Shown: positions 53,557 to 62,402, counted from the stretch's first letter. The stretch: 64,000 nucleotides of DNA from Breoghania sp037026715 (GCF_037026715.1 NZ_JBANCG010000006.1:310001-374000), one strand, 5' to 3'. Notes: generated by a model from the letters alone, not told the origin. Made by a program: numbers and translations.

Positions 53557-53560
53557 TGCG

Positions 53561-53713
53561 ATGAACGAAGGTATCGAGCTGACACCGGAACAGAAGAAGC
53601 GAAGACGATCGCGATCGATCGCCATCGCCGTGGTCCTCGCCGCTCTGGTGGTGCTGTTCTACGCGGTGACGATCGCCAAGATGAGCGTCAATCTCGAAAG
53701 CGTGGGAGGCTGA
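53561..53713 (+). CDS. ctaF: CtaF-like small membrane protein of the oxidase operon
   Basis: A 50-residue frame runs from ATG 53561 to TGA 53711-53713. It begins MNEGIELTPEQKKRRR and has one helix at about 19-38 (SIAIAVVLAALVVLFYAVT), with the ending AKMSVNLESVGG. A single-helix protein of this size and charge pattern lies at this place in alphaproteobacterial oxidase operons. It is often missed because of its length and presumably aids assembly. It begins four bases after the ctaB stop and is followed by ctaG after seven bases. The helix, position and tight packing are what is seen; the function is inferred. Confidence 0.85.
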   Translation: MNEGIELTPEQKKRRRSRSIAIAVVLAALVVLFYAVTIAKMSVNLESVGG

Positions 53714-53720
53714 GGGACGG

Positions 53721-54365
53721 ATGCCCGGGAGGAACGAAGAGGCGGGCGCCGGGGAGCGGCGCGAACGCCAGGGCGCAGACGAGCGGGGAGCCGGTCGCCG
53801 CAACCGCACTCTGGCGCTTGCCTGCGCGGCCTTCGTCGGCTGCATGGTGGGCGCGGCCTATGCGGCCGTGCCGCTTTACCAGATCTTCTGTGCGGTCACC
53901 GGTTATGGCGGGACGACCCAGCGGGCCGAGGCCGCGCCGCTCCAGCCCATCGATCGCCACATCAAGGTGCGCTTCGACGGCAACGTTGCCACGACCCTGC
54001 CCTGGTCCTTCAAGCCGGTGAAACGGCAGGTGGAGCTGCGTCTCGGCGAAGTCGCGACCGAGCTCTATCACGTCATCAACGATGGCGCGGGCGCGACCGC
54101 GGGAACGGCGACCTTCAACGTCACGCCGTTCGAGGCGGGCGCCTATTTCAACAAGCTCGACTGCTTCTGCTTCACCGAGCAGGACCTCGCCGCCGGCGAG
54201 GAGCGGGACATGCCGGTCGTCTTCTTCGTCGATCCGGCGATGGACGAGGATCCGAACCTCGCTCACATCGACACGATCACGCTTTCCTACACGTTTTTTC
54301 CGGCAAAGACGCCGGAACCACCCGTCGCTGCTGCGGCGGGACCTGAGAATTTAGGAAAACTCTGA
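53721..54365 (+). CDS. ctaG: Cytochrome c oxidase assembly protein CtaG (Cox11)
   Basis: Cox11 delivers copper to CuB of subunit I from the periplasmic side. The 214-residue protein has a basic N-terminus, one helix at about 30-52 followed by YQIFCAVTGYGG, and the copper-binding motif DCFCFTEQ. NVTPFEAGAYFNKL precedes it, as in the family. GAGG lies five bases before ATG 53721. The N-terminal 28 residues are charged and likely cytoplasmic. Confidence 0.96.
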   Translation: MPGRNEEAGAGERRERQGADERGAGRRNRTLALACAAFVGCMVGAAYAAVPLYQIFCAVTGYGGTTQRAEAAPLQPIDRHIKVRFDGNVATTLPWSFKPVKRQVELRLGEVATELYHVINDGAGATAGTATFNVTPFEAGAYFNKLDCFCFTEQDLAAGEERDMPVVFFVDPAMDEDPNLAHIDTITLSYTFFPAKTPEPPVAAAAGPENLGKL

Positions 54366-54420
54366 CAGCGCGGGGCAGGTTTCCGCAGGCATTTACGTGG
54401 GTTAACCCGGGGGAGAGAAC

Positions 54421-55290
54421 ATGGCCGAGGCCCATAGCAAGAAGCACGATTATCATCTCGTCGAACCCAGCCCCTGGCCGTTCCTCGGCGCCGTCGGTGC
54501 GCTGGTCATGGCGCTCGGCGCGATCGGCCTGATGAAGTGGAACATGGGCGAGGAGTTCCATGTTCTCGGGCTCAATCTTTCCGGCTGGGGCGTGTTCGCC
54601 GTCGGGCTGCTGATCATCCTCTACACGATGTTCGGCTGGTGGCGCGACACGATCCGCGAAGGCCATCAGGGCCACCACACCCGGGTCGTCTCGCTGCACC
54701 TGCGCTACGGCATGATCATGTTCATCGCCTCGGAGGTGATGTTCTTCGTGGCGTGGTTCTGGGCCTATTTCGATGCCGCACTTTTCCCGCACGAGGCGAT
54801 CCAGTTCGCCCGGGTGGAGGCGACCGGCGGGCAATGGCCGCCGGAAGGCATCGCCACCTTCGATCCCTGGCACCTGCCACTCCTCAACACGCTGATCCTG
54901 CTCACCTCCGGCACGACGGTCACCTGGGCCCACCACGCCCTGCTGCACGACGACCGCCAGGGCCTGAAGTGGGGTCTGACGCTGACCGTGGCTCTCGGCT
55001 TCATCTTCACGCTCTGCCAGGCCTACGAGTACGGCCACGCAGCCTTCGATTTCTCCGGCAACATCTATGGCGCCACCTTCTTCATGGCGACGGGCTTCCA
55101 CGGCTTCCACGTCATCATCGGCACGATCTTCCTGGCCGTGTGTCTGGCGCGCGCAGTCGCCGGCGACTTCACGCCGAAGCAGCATTTCGGTTTCGAGGCG
55201 GCGGCCTGGTACTGGCACTTCGTCGATGTGGTGTGGCTGTTCCTGTTCGTGTGCATCTACGTCTGGGGCGCCGGTACGCCGGCGCACTAG
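54421..55290 (+). CDS. ctaE: Cytochrome c oxidase subunit III
   Basis: This 289-residue CoxC has seven membrane helices, with HHTRVVSLHLRYGMIMFIASE (in part), FVAWFWAYFDAALFP, TLILLTSGTTVTWAHHALL and FFMATGFHGFHVIIGTIFL. It has the carboxylate residue of helix III (SEVMFF) known to affect oxygen delivery. It is the last structural subunit of the operon. GGGGGAG six bases before ATG supports the start. Confidence 0.97.
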   Translation: MAEAHSKKHDYHLVEPSPWPFLGAVGALVMALGAIGLMKWNMGEEFHVLGLNLSGWGVFAVGLLIILYTMFGWWRDTIREGHQGHHTRVVSLHLRYGMIMFIASEVMFFVAWFWAYFDAALFPHEAIQFARVEATGGQWPPEGIATFDPWHLPLLNTLILLTSGTTVTWAHHALLHDDRQGLKWGLTLTVALGFIFTLCQAYEYGHAAFDFSGNIYGATFFMATGFHGFHVIIGTIFLAVCLARAVAGDFTPKQHFGFEAAAWYWHFVDVVWLFLFVCIYVWGAGTPAH

Positions 55291-55297
55291 CGCTCTC

Positions 55298-55792
55298 GTG
55301 CGCCGGCTCGCTCTACTTCTCGCTCTTTTCGTGGCCGCGGCGGCATCGACCGCCGCGGTCGCGGCAGACGTGGCCCGGATCGAGATCCGCAAGAGAGAGC
55401 GGGAGATGAGGCTCCTTGCCGCTGATGGCAGCGAGGTGCGACGTTACACGGTGGCACTCGGCGGTAATCCTGTCGGTCACAAGCAGCGCGAGGGCGACGA
55501 GCGCACGCCGGAAGGCACCTATGTGATCGACTGGCGAAATCCGAAAAGCGCCTTTCATCTCTCGCTGCATGTTTCCTATCCCGATGTGGCCGACAAGGCC
55601 GACGCCCGTAGCAGGGGAGAGGATCCCGGCGGGATGATCATGATCCACGGCCTTCCCCGAAGGTATGGGTGGATCGGCTCGATGCATACGGCCCTTGATT
55701 GGACCGACGGCTGCATCGCGGTGACGAATGCAGAGATCGAGGAGATCTGGTCGCTCGTCGCGGACGGGACCACCGTTCGCATCCTGCCCTGA
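55298..55792 (+). CDS. Short exported L,D-transpeptidase-like protein (YkuD)
   Basis: This 164-residue protein has a signal peptide (hydrophobic about 4-21, ending VAADVAR) and a compact YkuD domain. The active-site region reads DWTDGCIAVTNAEIEEIW, with GGMIMIHGLP supplying the catalytic His. The usual SHGC is replaced by TDGC, a variant I know from a subgroup of this family. I start at GTG 55298, directly after the ctaE stop; no Shine-Dalgarno is visible, so it may be read by coupling. It sits between oxidase subunit III and the DUF983 and SURF1 genes. Whether it acts on peptidoglycan is unproven. Confidence 0.8.
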   Translation: MRRLALLLALFVAAAASTAAVAADVARIEIRKREREMRLLAADGSEVRRYTVALGGNPVGHKQREGDERTPEGTYVIDWRNPKSAFHLSLHVSYPDVADKADARSRGEDPGGMIMIHGLPRRYGWIGSMHTALDWTDGCIAVTNAEIEEIWSLVADGTTVRILP

Positions 55793-55824
55793 CGGCGCGT
55801 GTCGGTTGCTGAGAAGGAACAACG

Positions 55825-56208
55825 ATGAGCAAACCCCCGCACCTGCGCTATCCGCCGCTTCCCGCGACGCAGACGGGCCTGCGCGGCCGCTGCCCGCGCT
55901 GCGGGCAGGGGCGGCTCTTTGACGGCTTTCTCAACACGGCGAAGCAGTGCGAAGTGTGCGGGCTCGATTTCGAATTTATCGACTCGGGTGATGGCCCTGC
56001 CGTCTTCATCATCCTGATCGTCGGCTTTCTGGTCGTCGGTGCGGCGCTCGCGGTGGAGGTGACCTTCACGCCGCCGATCTGGCTGCATCTTGTCCTGTGG
56101 ACACCGCTCACCCTCGGGCTTTCCATCGGTATGCTGCGGCCGCTGAAAGGCCTGATGATCGCCCAGCAGTACAAGCAGAGCGCCCGGGAGGGCCGCCTTG
56201 GCGAATAA
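55825..56208 (+). CDS. DUF983 membrane protein with zinc ribbon
   Basis: This 127-residue protein has an N-terminal zinc ribbon with CPRCG and CEVCG, followed by two to three membrane helices (about 55-76, 82-110). DUF983 proteins regularly lie beside SURF1 and oxidase genes in alphaproteobacteria, which suggests a role in oxidase assembly, but none is proven. AAGGA six bases before ATG 55825 supports the start. It overlaps the SURF1 gene by 11 bases. Confidence 0.9.
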   Translation: MSKPPHLRYPPLPATQTGLRGRCPRCGQGRLFDGFLNTAKQCEVCGLDFEFIDSGDGPAVFIILIVGFLVVGAALAVEVTFTPPIWLHLVLWTPLTLGLSIGMLRPLKGLMIAQQYKQSAREGRLGE

Positions 56209-56962
56209 CGTGTCACGGCGCGGGGCGGCACGGTCGCTCATCGTGCCGGGTGTCCTGCTGCTGGTCGTTCTGGCGGTGCTGATATCGCTCGGCAACTGGC
56301 AGATGCGCCGGCTTTCCAGGAAGCTCGCCCTGATTGACCGCGTGGAAAGCCGGCTTGCCGCCGATCCCGCACCGCCGCCCGGTCCGCAGGACTGGCCCGG
56401 CCTCAAGGCGGACGATATCGATTACCGGCAGGTCCGACTCACGGGCACCTACCTTCCCGGCGATCTCTATGTCTTTACCGCGCTGGGCAGTCCCAGGGGG
56501 CGCTACGGCGGGCCGGGCTACTGGGTGATGACACCGTTTCAGACGACCGGCGGCTGGATCGTCTTCGTCAATCGCGGTTTCGTGCCCCAGGACCTGAAGG
56601 CCCTGGATGCGCGGCCGGGCAGCGGCGCGCCGGCAGGCGTCGTCACCCTCGAGGGCACGATCCGCCACGCGGAAACGGACGGCACTTCGCTCGAGGCCGA
56701 CCCGCAAAAGAACATCTGGTACCGCCGCGATCCGGCGGAATTGGCCGAAGGCGCAGACATTCCCTCCGATGAGGTGGCGCCCTACACCATCGATCTCAAC
56801 GCATCGATGATGCCGGAAAGCGGTCTGCCGCAGCCGGGCGAGACGACCGTCACCTTCAACAACCCGCATCTGGGCTACGCCCTGACCTGGTATGGCCTTG
56901 CGGCGGCCGGGCTCGGCGTCTTCATCGTCTTCGCCGTCGGCCGCCTCCGGCGACCGGATTGA
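56198..56962 (+). CDS. SURF1 family cytochrome oxidase assembly protein
   Basis: This 254-residue protein has the SURF1 plan. One helix lies near each end (about 13-31, 230-248). The periplasmic core has GNWQMRRLSRKLALI, DYRQVRLTGTYLPG, YWVMTPFQTTGGWIVFVNRG (cut here) and a C-terminal NNPHLGYALTWYGLA. SURF1 helps insert heme a into subunit I. I start at TTG 56198-56200 because GGGAGG lies six bases before it and the frame overlaps DUF983 as in other genomes. It closes the oxidase operon. Confidence 0.94.
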   Translation: MANNVSRRGAARSLIVPGVLLLVVLAVLISLGNWQMRRLSRKLALIDRVESRLAADPAPPPGPQDWPGLKADDIDYRQVRLTGTYLPGDLYVFTALGSPRGRYGGPGYWVMTPFQTTGGWIVFVNRGFVPQDLKALDARPGSGAPAGVVTLEGTIRHAETDGTSLEADPQKNIWYRRDPAELAEGADIPSDEVAPYTIDLNASMMPESGLPQPGETTVTFNNPHLGYALTWYGLAAAGLGVFIVFAVGRLRRPD

Positions 56963-57052
56963 CAGGTTGGGCGATCTGGCCGGGCGGTCTGGCCGGGCGG
57001 ACTTGATGGATCGGCAGGCGGCGGATCGGCCACCGCCTGCCACAGGCTTTGT

Positions 57053-57538
57053 TCAGAGCTGGTTGATGATCCCGACCGCACCCGACACAGAGGCTTCGCC
57101 GGGCGAGCCTTCCACATTGAGCGCGGTGACCTTGCCGTCTTCCACGATCATGGAATAGCGCTGCGAACGGATGCCAAGCCCGCCGGCCGACGCGTCGAGC
57201 TCAAGCCCTATCGCCTTGGCGAAATCGGCGCTTCCGTCGGCGAGAAAGACGATCTTGCCGTCCGCGCCCGTCGCCTTCGCCCAGGCATCCATCACGAAGA
57301 CATCGTTGACCGACGTCACCGCCACCGTGTCCACACCCTTGCTCTTCAGCACGTCAAGATTTTCCAGAAAACCCGGCAGGTGGTTGTTGTGACAGGTCGG
57401 CGTGAAGGCGCCCGGCACCGCGAAGAGGACGACCTTCTTGCCGCCGAAAACATCGCCCGTGCTGGTCTGGCCCGGCCCGTCCGCGGTCATGATCTTGAAG
57501 CTGGTTTCGGGCAGGCGGTCGCCGATCTTGATTGTCAT
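57053..57538 (-). CDS. 1-Cys peroxiredoxin (Prx5-like)
   Basis: This 161-residue peroxiredoxin has the active site PGAFTPTCHNNHLP, with peroxidatic Cys49. No other cysteine is present, so a resolving partner such as glutathione or a glutaredoxin is needed. It reduces hydrogen peroxide or alkyl hydroperoxides in the cytoplasm. GGGAG eight bases before ATG supports the start. It lies downstream of the DsbD-N-like gene on the same strand, an order seen in related genomes. Confidence 0.95.
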   Translation of the reverse strand: MTIKIGDRLPETSFKIMTADGPGQTSTGDVFGGKKVVLFAVPGAFTPTCHNNHLPGFLENLDVLKSKGVDTVAVTSVNDVFVMDAWAKATGADGKIVFLADGSADFAKAIGLELDASAGGLGIRSQRYSMIVEDGKVTALNVEGSPGEASVSGAVGIINQL

Positions 57539-57625
57539 GTCAGTGTCTCCCTGAAGTGAAAGGCGCCGCTTTCCGCACGCCGTCCGCGAGGGACATAGCG
57601 CGAAGATTGGTGCCGTCGAGGTGGT

Positions 57626-58528
57626 TCAGTCCATGGCAGAAGTATTGAGGGTCCAGCGCTGTTCGACGGCTTTCGCACCGTTGACCAGCGTGAGCCGAAG
57701 GGTGGCCGTGCCGCCCTCATGCACGAGCCCCTCGCTGGATAGCGTGAAAACGGCCGTCGCACCGTCCCTTGAGGCGAGCGCGGGCACGCTCAGATAGGAG
57801 CCCTCAGGTCCCTCGACGAAGAGATCGGTCGGGGAATCGGGCGCGGCAAGATGCGCTGTGAAGCGGAAGATTGCCGGGGTGCCGCTCTCGATCTCTACCC
57901 CGGTCACCGAAAGCGGATCGCCCGGGCTGGCCGGTTCGGGAACCTTCGCAAGGGCGGCCGCAATGGCCTTATCGTTCGTCGTGTCCCGCGCGGTGTCGGG
58001 GCCGAGCGGAATTTCCAGACGGGTGGAAACGGGGACGCAGACCTCCCTGCACAGGCCGAGACTGACGTCGGTGACAAGTGTCGCGTCGCCGCCGGCGGAG
58101 GCGGGCTTTACGACGATCGGCAGCACCGCGCCGCCCTCGTAGCCGATGGTGGTCGAATAGGGATCCTCGTGCCGCTCCGGCGCGGGAAAGGCGAGGGCGG
58201 CGGAGGCGATGTTCTGCGAGCCTGAGAAATCGGCGGAGGTGCCGATGCCGCTGTCGCCCGGATAGCGCCAGTAGGTCTTCCAGCCGGGCTCGGTGCGGAT
58301 TTCCAGTGCCGCCCGGTAGGTGCCGTCCGCGGCGGCCGCGCCCCCGGCGGAAATGAGCCGCACCGCGCCGCCGGTCGCCTCGAACCAGGGGGAGGTGCCG
58401 GCGTGCACGGGAGTGCCCAGAGCCATGCAGATGAAGATGGCGGCAACGCCCCTTGCAATCCACGCAAGAGCGGGCCCGGCATTCTCTGGCGCTTGCGAAT
58501 TCCGGCAGGGATCCGGGGGCATTGTCAT
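57626..58528 (-). CDS. DsbD N-terminal domain-like exported protein
   Basis: This 300-residue protein resembles the periplasmic thiol-exchange domain of DsbD/ScsB but has none of the membrane or thioredoxin domains. A signal segment (about 22-43, ending PVHAGT) leads to RTEPGWKTYWRYPGDSGIG and to the redox-like pair in LGLCREVCVP. It could pass reductant in the periplasm, but its electron donor is not encoded nearby. The start has GGAGAG nine bases before the ATG. It is divergent from the YqgE gene. Confidence 0.85.
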   Translation of the reverse strand: MTMPPDPCRNSQAPENAGPALAWIARGVAAIFICMALGTPVHAGTSPWFEATGGAVRLISAGGAAAADGTYRAALEIRTEPGWKTYWRYPGDSGIGTSADFSGSQNIASAALAFPAPERHEDPYSTTIGYEGGAVLPIVVKPASAGGDATLVTDVSLGLCREVCVPVSTRLEIPLGPDTARDTTNDKAIAAALAKVPEPASPGDPLSVTGVEIESGTPAIFRFTAHLAAPDSPTDLFVEGPEGSYLSVPALASRDGATAVFTLSSEGLVHEGGTATLRLTLVNGAKAVEQRWTLNTSAMD

Positions 58529-58728
58529 GGGGCGGTCTCTCCGTTTCGGCGCGTGAGCCTAAAGGAAGAGATCGCCCCCTTAAAGGCACAAGGGCTTCTT
58601 CCTATCTCATATTCGCGTGACGGGCAGGAAACGCCGGTGCGGGCTCCGGCGTTAACAAATCGCGCGGCAGCGGCTAGACTTAATCCTTCGAGCCGAACGG
58701 GACCGCGGGCGAATGAGGTAGGCTATAG

Positions 58729-59340
58729 ATGACGTTGGAGACCGGAACGTTTGAGGCTGCGACCACCTATCTGGACGGACAGATCCTGATCGCGATGCCG
58801 GGAATGATGGACGACCGGTTCGAGCGTACGGTGATCTATCTGTGCGCCCATTCTGCCGAAGGCGCCATGGGGCTGATCCTCAACAAGATCGTCGGCAATC
58901 TGTCGTTTCCGGAATTGCTGACGCAGCTTGGCATCATCGGCGAGGAGGATCCCATCCGCCTGCCGGAAGCGGTGGAGACGATGCCGGTGCACCGCGGAGG
59001 GCCCGTGGAGACGGGCCGCGGTTTCGTCCTGCATTCAGCCGATTACTTCGTCCAGAATTCTACCCTGGCGATCGAGAATGGCATCTGCCTGACGGCGACG
59101 CTGGAGATCCTCAAGGCGATTGCCGATGGCAGCGGCCCGGAAAACGCGCTGTTGGCGCTGGGTTATGCCGGCTGGGGGGCCGGGCAGCTTGAAAGCGAGA
59201 TCCAGGCGAACGGCTGGTTGACCTGTCCGGCGGACGAGGCGCTCATCTTCGGCGGCAATCCGGAGGCCAAGTACGCGGAGGCGCTCGGCCGGCTCGGCAT
59301 CGCCCCCGGCATGCTTTCCAGCGATGCGGGGCACGCCTGA
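58729..59340 (+). CDS. YqgE/AlgH (DUF179) family protein
   Basis: This 203-residue soluble protein follows DUF179: GQILIAMPGMMDDRFERTVIY (in part), EGAMGLILNK, VHRGGPVETGRGFVLH and ALGYAGWGAGQLESEI. Its biochemical function is unknown to me despite the wide spread of the family and the AlgH name from Pseudomonas. GAGG upstream supports the start. It is divergent from the DsbD-N-like gene and followed by a strong hairpin. Confidence 0.94.
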   Translation: MTLETGTFEAATTYLDGQILIAMPGMMDDRFERTVIYLCAHSAEGAMGLILNKIVGNLSFPELLTQLGIIGEEDPIRLPEAVETMPVHRGGPVETGRGFVLHSADYFVQNSTLAIENGICLTATLEILKAIADGSGPENALLALGYAGWGAGQLESEIQANGWLTCPADEALIFGGNPEAKYAEALGRLGIAPGMLSSDAGHA

Positions 59341-59427
59341 GCCCTCGCCACCGTGATTTGTTGGGTGGTTTTGCGGCTCGGCAATCGTTGTTTAAAGGAA
59401 TTCGGTTTTCGTACGCTGCCGGCTGTT

Positions 59428-59468
59428 CTAGGGTGTGGCCCCGTCTCGTTTATGGGGCCACACCCTAG
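59428..59468. other. Perfect 15-bp hairpin between yqgE and thrC
   Basis: CTAGGGTGTGGCCCC (59428-59442) and GGGGCCACACCCTAG (59454-59468) are exact inverse complements around an 11-base loop. No T-tract follows. It could end the yqgE transcript with Rho, form the thrC leader, or be a small interspersed palindrome. Confidence 0.75.
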
Positions 59469-59636
59469 GGGGCTGCGCAACGCGGCTTGCACGCGTGGAC
59501 GCTGCGCCGGCGCAGGAGTAGGTCGCCGGCTGCGCGCAATTCGCCTATGAAAGGACGCGCGCTCAGCGCGGCCAAGAACATTTGGACCGGACATGGGTCT
59601 CCCCGCATCGGACCTGCGTCAGGGAAGGAAACCGGC

Positions 59637-61043
59637 TTGAAATATGTCAGCACGCGCGGCAACGCGCCCGAACTGGAATTTGCCGACGTCCTGTTGAGCG
59701 GCCTTGCCCGCGACGGCGGCCTCTACGTGCCGGCCGAATGGCCGCAACTGGACAGCAAGACCATCGCCGCCCTTGCCGGCAAGCCTTACCACGAAGTCGC
59801 CTACGAGGTGATTCGGCCGTTTGTCGGCGATGCCATGACGGACGGCGTGCTGGCCGGCATGCTGCGCGACACCTATGCCGCCTTCCGCCATCCCGCCGTC
59901 ACACCGCTCGTTCAGGTGGCGGAGAACCGCTTCGTGCTGGAGCTGTTCCACGGGCCGACACTCGCCTTCAAGGATGTGGCGATGCAGCTGCTCGGCCGGC
60001 TGATGGACCATGTGCTGAACGAACGCGACCAGCGGGCGACGATCGTCGGCGCGACTTCGGGCGATACCGGCGGGGCGGCCATTGAGGCTTTCCGCGGCCG
60101 CGAGCGTACCGACATCTTCATCCTGTTCCCGGACGGGCGCGTCTCCGACGTGCAGCGCCGACAGATGACGACGGCGCGCGAAGCGAACGTTCACGCTCTG
60201 GCGCTGGAAGGCAATTTCGACGACTGCCAGGGGATGCTGAAGGGGATGTTCAATCACTTCAGTTTCCGCGACAAGGTGGGCCTTGCCGGCGTCAACTCCA
60301 TCAACTGGGCCCGCATCGTCGCACAGGTCGTCTACTATTTCGTTGCCGGCGTGGCGCTGGGCGCGCCGCATCGCCCCGTCTCCTTCACCGTGCCCACCGG
60401 CAATTTCGGCGATATCTTCGCCGGCTACGTCGCGGCCCGTATGGGGCTACCGATCGAGAAGCTGGTGATTGCCACGAACGTCAACGATATCCTGGCGCGC
60501 ACGCTGGAAACCGGTCGCTACGAGACGCGCGGCGTGACCGCGACCACCTCGCCCTCGATGGATATCCAGGTGTCCTCGAACTTCGAGCGGTTGCTGTTCG
60601 ACGCGGCGGACCGGGATTCGGCGCTGATCAAGCGGCAGATGGACGGGCTCTCGCAGTCCGGCGCGTTCAATCTTTCGCCGGAAAGTCTGGCCGAAATCCG
60701 AAAGACATTTTCGGCAGGCCGCGCCGACGAGGCGGCTGTTGCCGATACCATCGCCCGCACTTGGCGCGAGGCGGGCTATCTGGCCGATCCGCACACCGCC
60801 GTGGGGCTTTCGGTTGCCGAGGCGCAGGCCGTGTCATCCTCGCCAATGATCGTGCTGTCCACGGCCCACCCGGCCAAGTTCCCGGACGCGGTGAAGGCGG
60901 CCTGTGGCGTGACGCCCGCGTTGCCCGAATGGCTGGCGGACCTGATGGAACGCGAGGAGCGGTTTGAGGTGGTGCCAAACGATATCTCTGCGGTGGAAAA
61001 TCTGATCCTGACGCGCGCCCGCGCCGTTACCGCGGAGGCGTGA
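59637..61043 (+). CDS. thrC: Threonine synthase
   Basis: ThrC converts O-phosphohomoserine to threonine with pyridoxal phosphate. The 468-residue protein is of the long, yeast-like class. The start LKYVSTRGNAPELEF is typical, the PLP lysine lies in GPTLAFKDVAMQL, and the phosphate-binding loop is ATSGDTGGAAIEA. FPDGRVSDVQRRQM and GNFGDIFAGY also fit. I start at TTG 59637 because AAGGA lies seven bases before it and similarity begins there. It is followed after three bases by an M16 peptidase gene, the normal alphaproteobacterial order. Confidence 0.97.
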   Translation: MKYVSTRGNAPELEFADVLLSGLARDGGLYVPAEWPQLDSKTIAALAGKPYHEVAYEVIRPFVGDAMTDGVLAGMLRDTYAAFRHPAVTPLVQVAENRFVLELFHGPTLAFKDVAMQLLGRLMDHVLNERDQRATIVGATSGDTGGAAIEAFRGRERTDIFILFPDGRVSDVQRRQMTTAREANVHALALEGNFDDCQGMLKGMFNHFSFRDKVGLAGVNSINWARIVAQVVYYFVAGVALGAPHRPVSFTVPTGNFGDIFAGYVAARMGLPIEKLVIATNVNDILARTLETGRYETRGVTATTSPSMDIQVSSNFERLLFDAADRDSALIKRQMDGLSQSGAFNLSPESLAEIRKTFSAGRADEAAVADTIARTWREAGYLADPHTAVGLSVAEAQAVSSSPMIVLSTAHPAKFPDAVKAACGVTPALPEWLADLMEREERFEVVPNDISAVENLILTRARAVTAEA

Positions 61044-61046
61044 ACC

Positions 61047-62378
61047 ATGAATGTCCGCATAAGCCATCTCGAAAACGGCCTGACGATCGTCACCGATCAC
61101 ATGCCGCATCTGGAAACGGCGGCTCTCGGTGTCTGGGTGAGGGTCGGATCGCGCAACGAGACCGAAGCCCAGCACGGCCTGACGCATCTTCTCGAGCACA
61201 TGGCCTTCAAGGGGACGCGTCGGCGCACCGCCCGTGCCATCGCCGAGGAGATCGAGGCTGTCGGCGGCGAGCTCAATGCCTCCACCAGCGTGGAGAACAC
61301 CGCCTATTACGTGCGCGTCCTGGCCGATGACGTGCCGCTTGCCGTCGACCTGCTCGCCGACATCCTCGGAAACTCCGTGTTCGATCCGCTCGAACTGAAG
61401 CGCGAGCAGCACGTGATCCTGCAGGAGATCGGCGGCGCACAGGATTCGCCGGAAGACTGGGCCTTCGACCTGATGCAGGAGGCCGCCTGGCCCGGCCAGC
61501 CGATCGGCCGCACGATCCTCGGCACGCCGCAGACCGTGCGCTCGTTTACGCCGGACAGCATCCGCGAGTATCTCGATACCCATTACCGGGCCGGCGGCAT
61601 GGTGCTTTCGGCGGCGGGCAAGGTCGATCACGATGCGATCGTGGAACTGGCGCGCAAATGCTTCGGCCAGTTTCCCGAAGGCCCCGGCGCGGGCTTTCCC
61701 TCCGCCACCTACCAGGGCGGCGAGAGCCGGCGCGTGCGCGATCTGATGGAGGCGCAGCTTCTGCTCGGCTTTGAGGGCAAGCCCTACAAGCACCCCGACT
61801 ACTACGCGATCCAGATCCTCGCCGCAGTGCTTGGTGGCGGCATGTCCTCCCGCCTCTTCCAGGAAGTGCGCGAGACCCGCGGCCTTTGCTATGCGGTCTA
61901 TGCCTTCCACTGGGCCTTCACCGATACCGGTCTCTTCGGCATCCATGCGGCTTCCGGCGAGGACGATCTGGAAGAACTCATGCCGGTACTGCTCGGTGAA
62001 CTTGCCCGGGCGGGCGAGAGGATCGGGGAGGACGAAGTGGCGCGCGCGCGCGCCCAGATCCGCGCCTCTTTGATGATGGCTATGGAGAGCCCGGTGGCCC
62101 GCGCGGGCCAGATCGCCCGGCAGATGATGGTCTACGGCCGCTGCCTGGATCCGGCGGAGATCGTGCAGCGAATCGACGCGGTGACGGCGGAGGACGTGCG
62201 CCGGGTGGCGGCGGAGACATTCGCCAGCCGCGTGCCGACCCTGTCCGCGGTCGGTCCTGTGAAGAAGCTGATGGAACGCGACGAGATCGCCGTGCGGCTG
62301 GGCGCGGGCCCGGGCGCCGCGTCCGATGCGGGGTCCGAAGGCAGCTACGCCGGTCTCGGCGTCGGCCGCGCGCTCTGA
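61047..62378 (+). CDS. M16 zinc peptidase, mitochondrial processing peptidase-like
   Basis: This 443-residue protein has the zinc motif HLLEHMAF with His47, Glu50 and His51, and the second-half motif GLCYAVYAFH. It is closest in plan to the beta subunit of mitochondrial processing peptidase and to the bacterial PqqL/YmxG type. No signal peptide is present, so it acts in the cytoplasm, unlike the exported pair at 5404-8225. It lies three bases after thrC and is followed by a GNAT gene, which suggests one transcript. The C-terminal 35 residues are Gly/Ala-rich and probably loose. Confidence 0.94.
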   Translation: MNVRISHLENGLTIVTDHMPHLETAALGVWVRVGSRNETEAQHGLTHLLEHMAFKGTRRRTARAIAEEIEAVGGELNASTSVENTAYYVRVLADDVPLAVDLLADILGNSVFDPLELKREQHVILQEIGGAQDSPEDWAFDLMQEAAWPGQPIGRTILGTPQTVRSFTPDSIREYLDTHYRAGGMVLSAAGKVDHDAIVELARKCFGQFPEGPGAGFPSATYQGGESRRVRDLMEAQLLLGFEGKPYKHPDYYAIQILAAVLGGGMSSRLFQEVRETRGLCYAVYAFHWAFTDTGLFGIHAASGEDDLEELMPVLLGELARAGERIGEDEVARARAQIRASLMMAMESPVARAGQIARQMMVYGRCLDPAEIVQRIDAVTAEDVRRVAAETFASRVPTLSAVGPVKKLMERDEIAVRLGAGPGAASDAGSEGSYAGLGVGRAL

Positions 62379-62402
62379 TCGGACACGGGGAGGAACCTGG
62401 CG

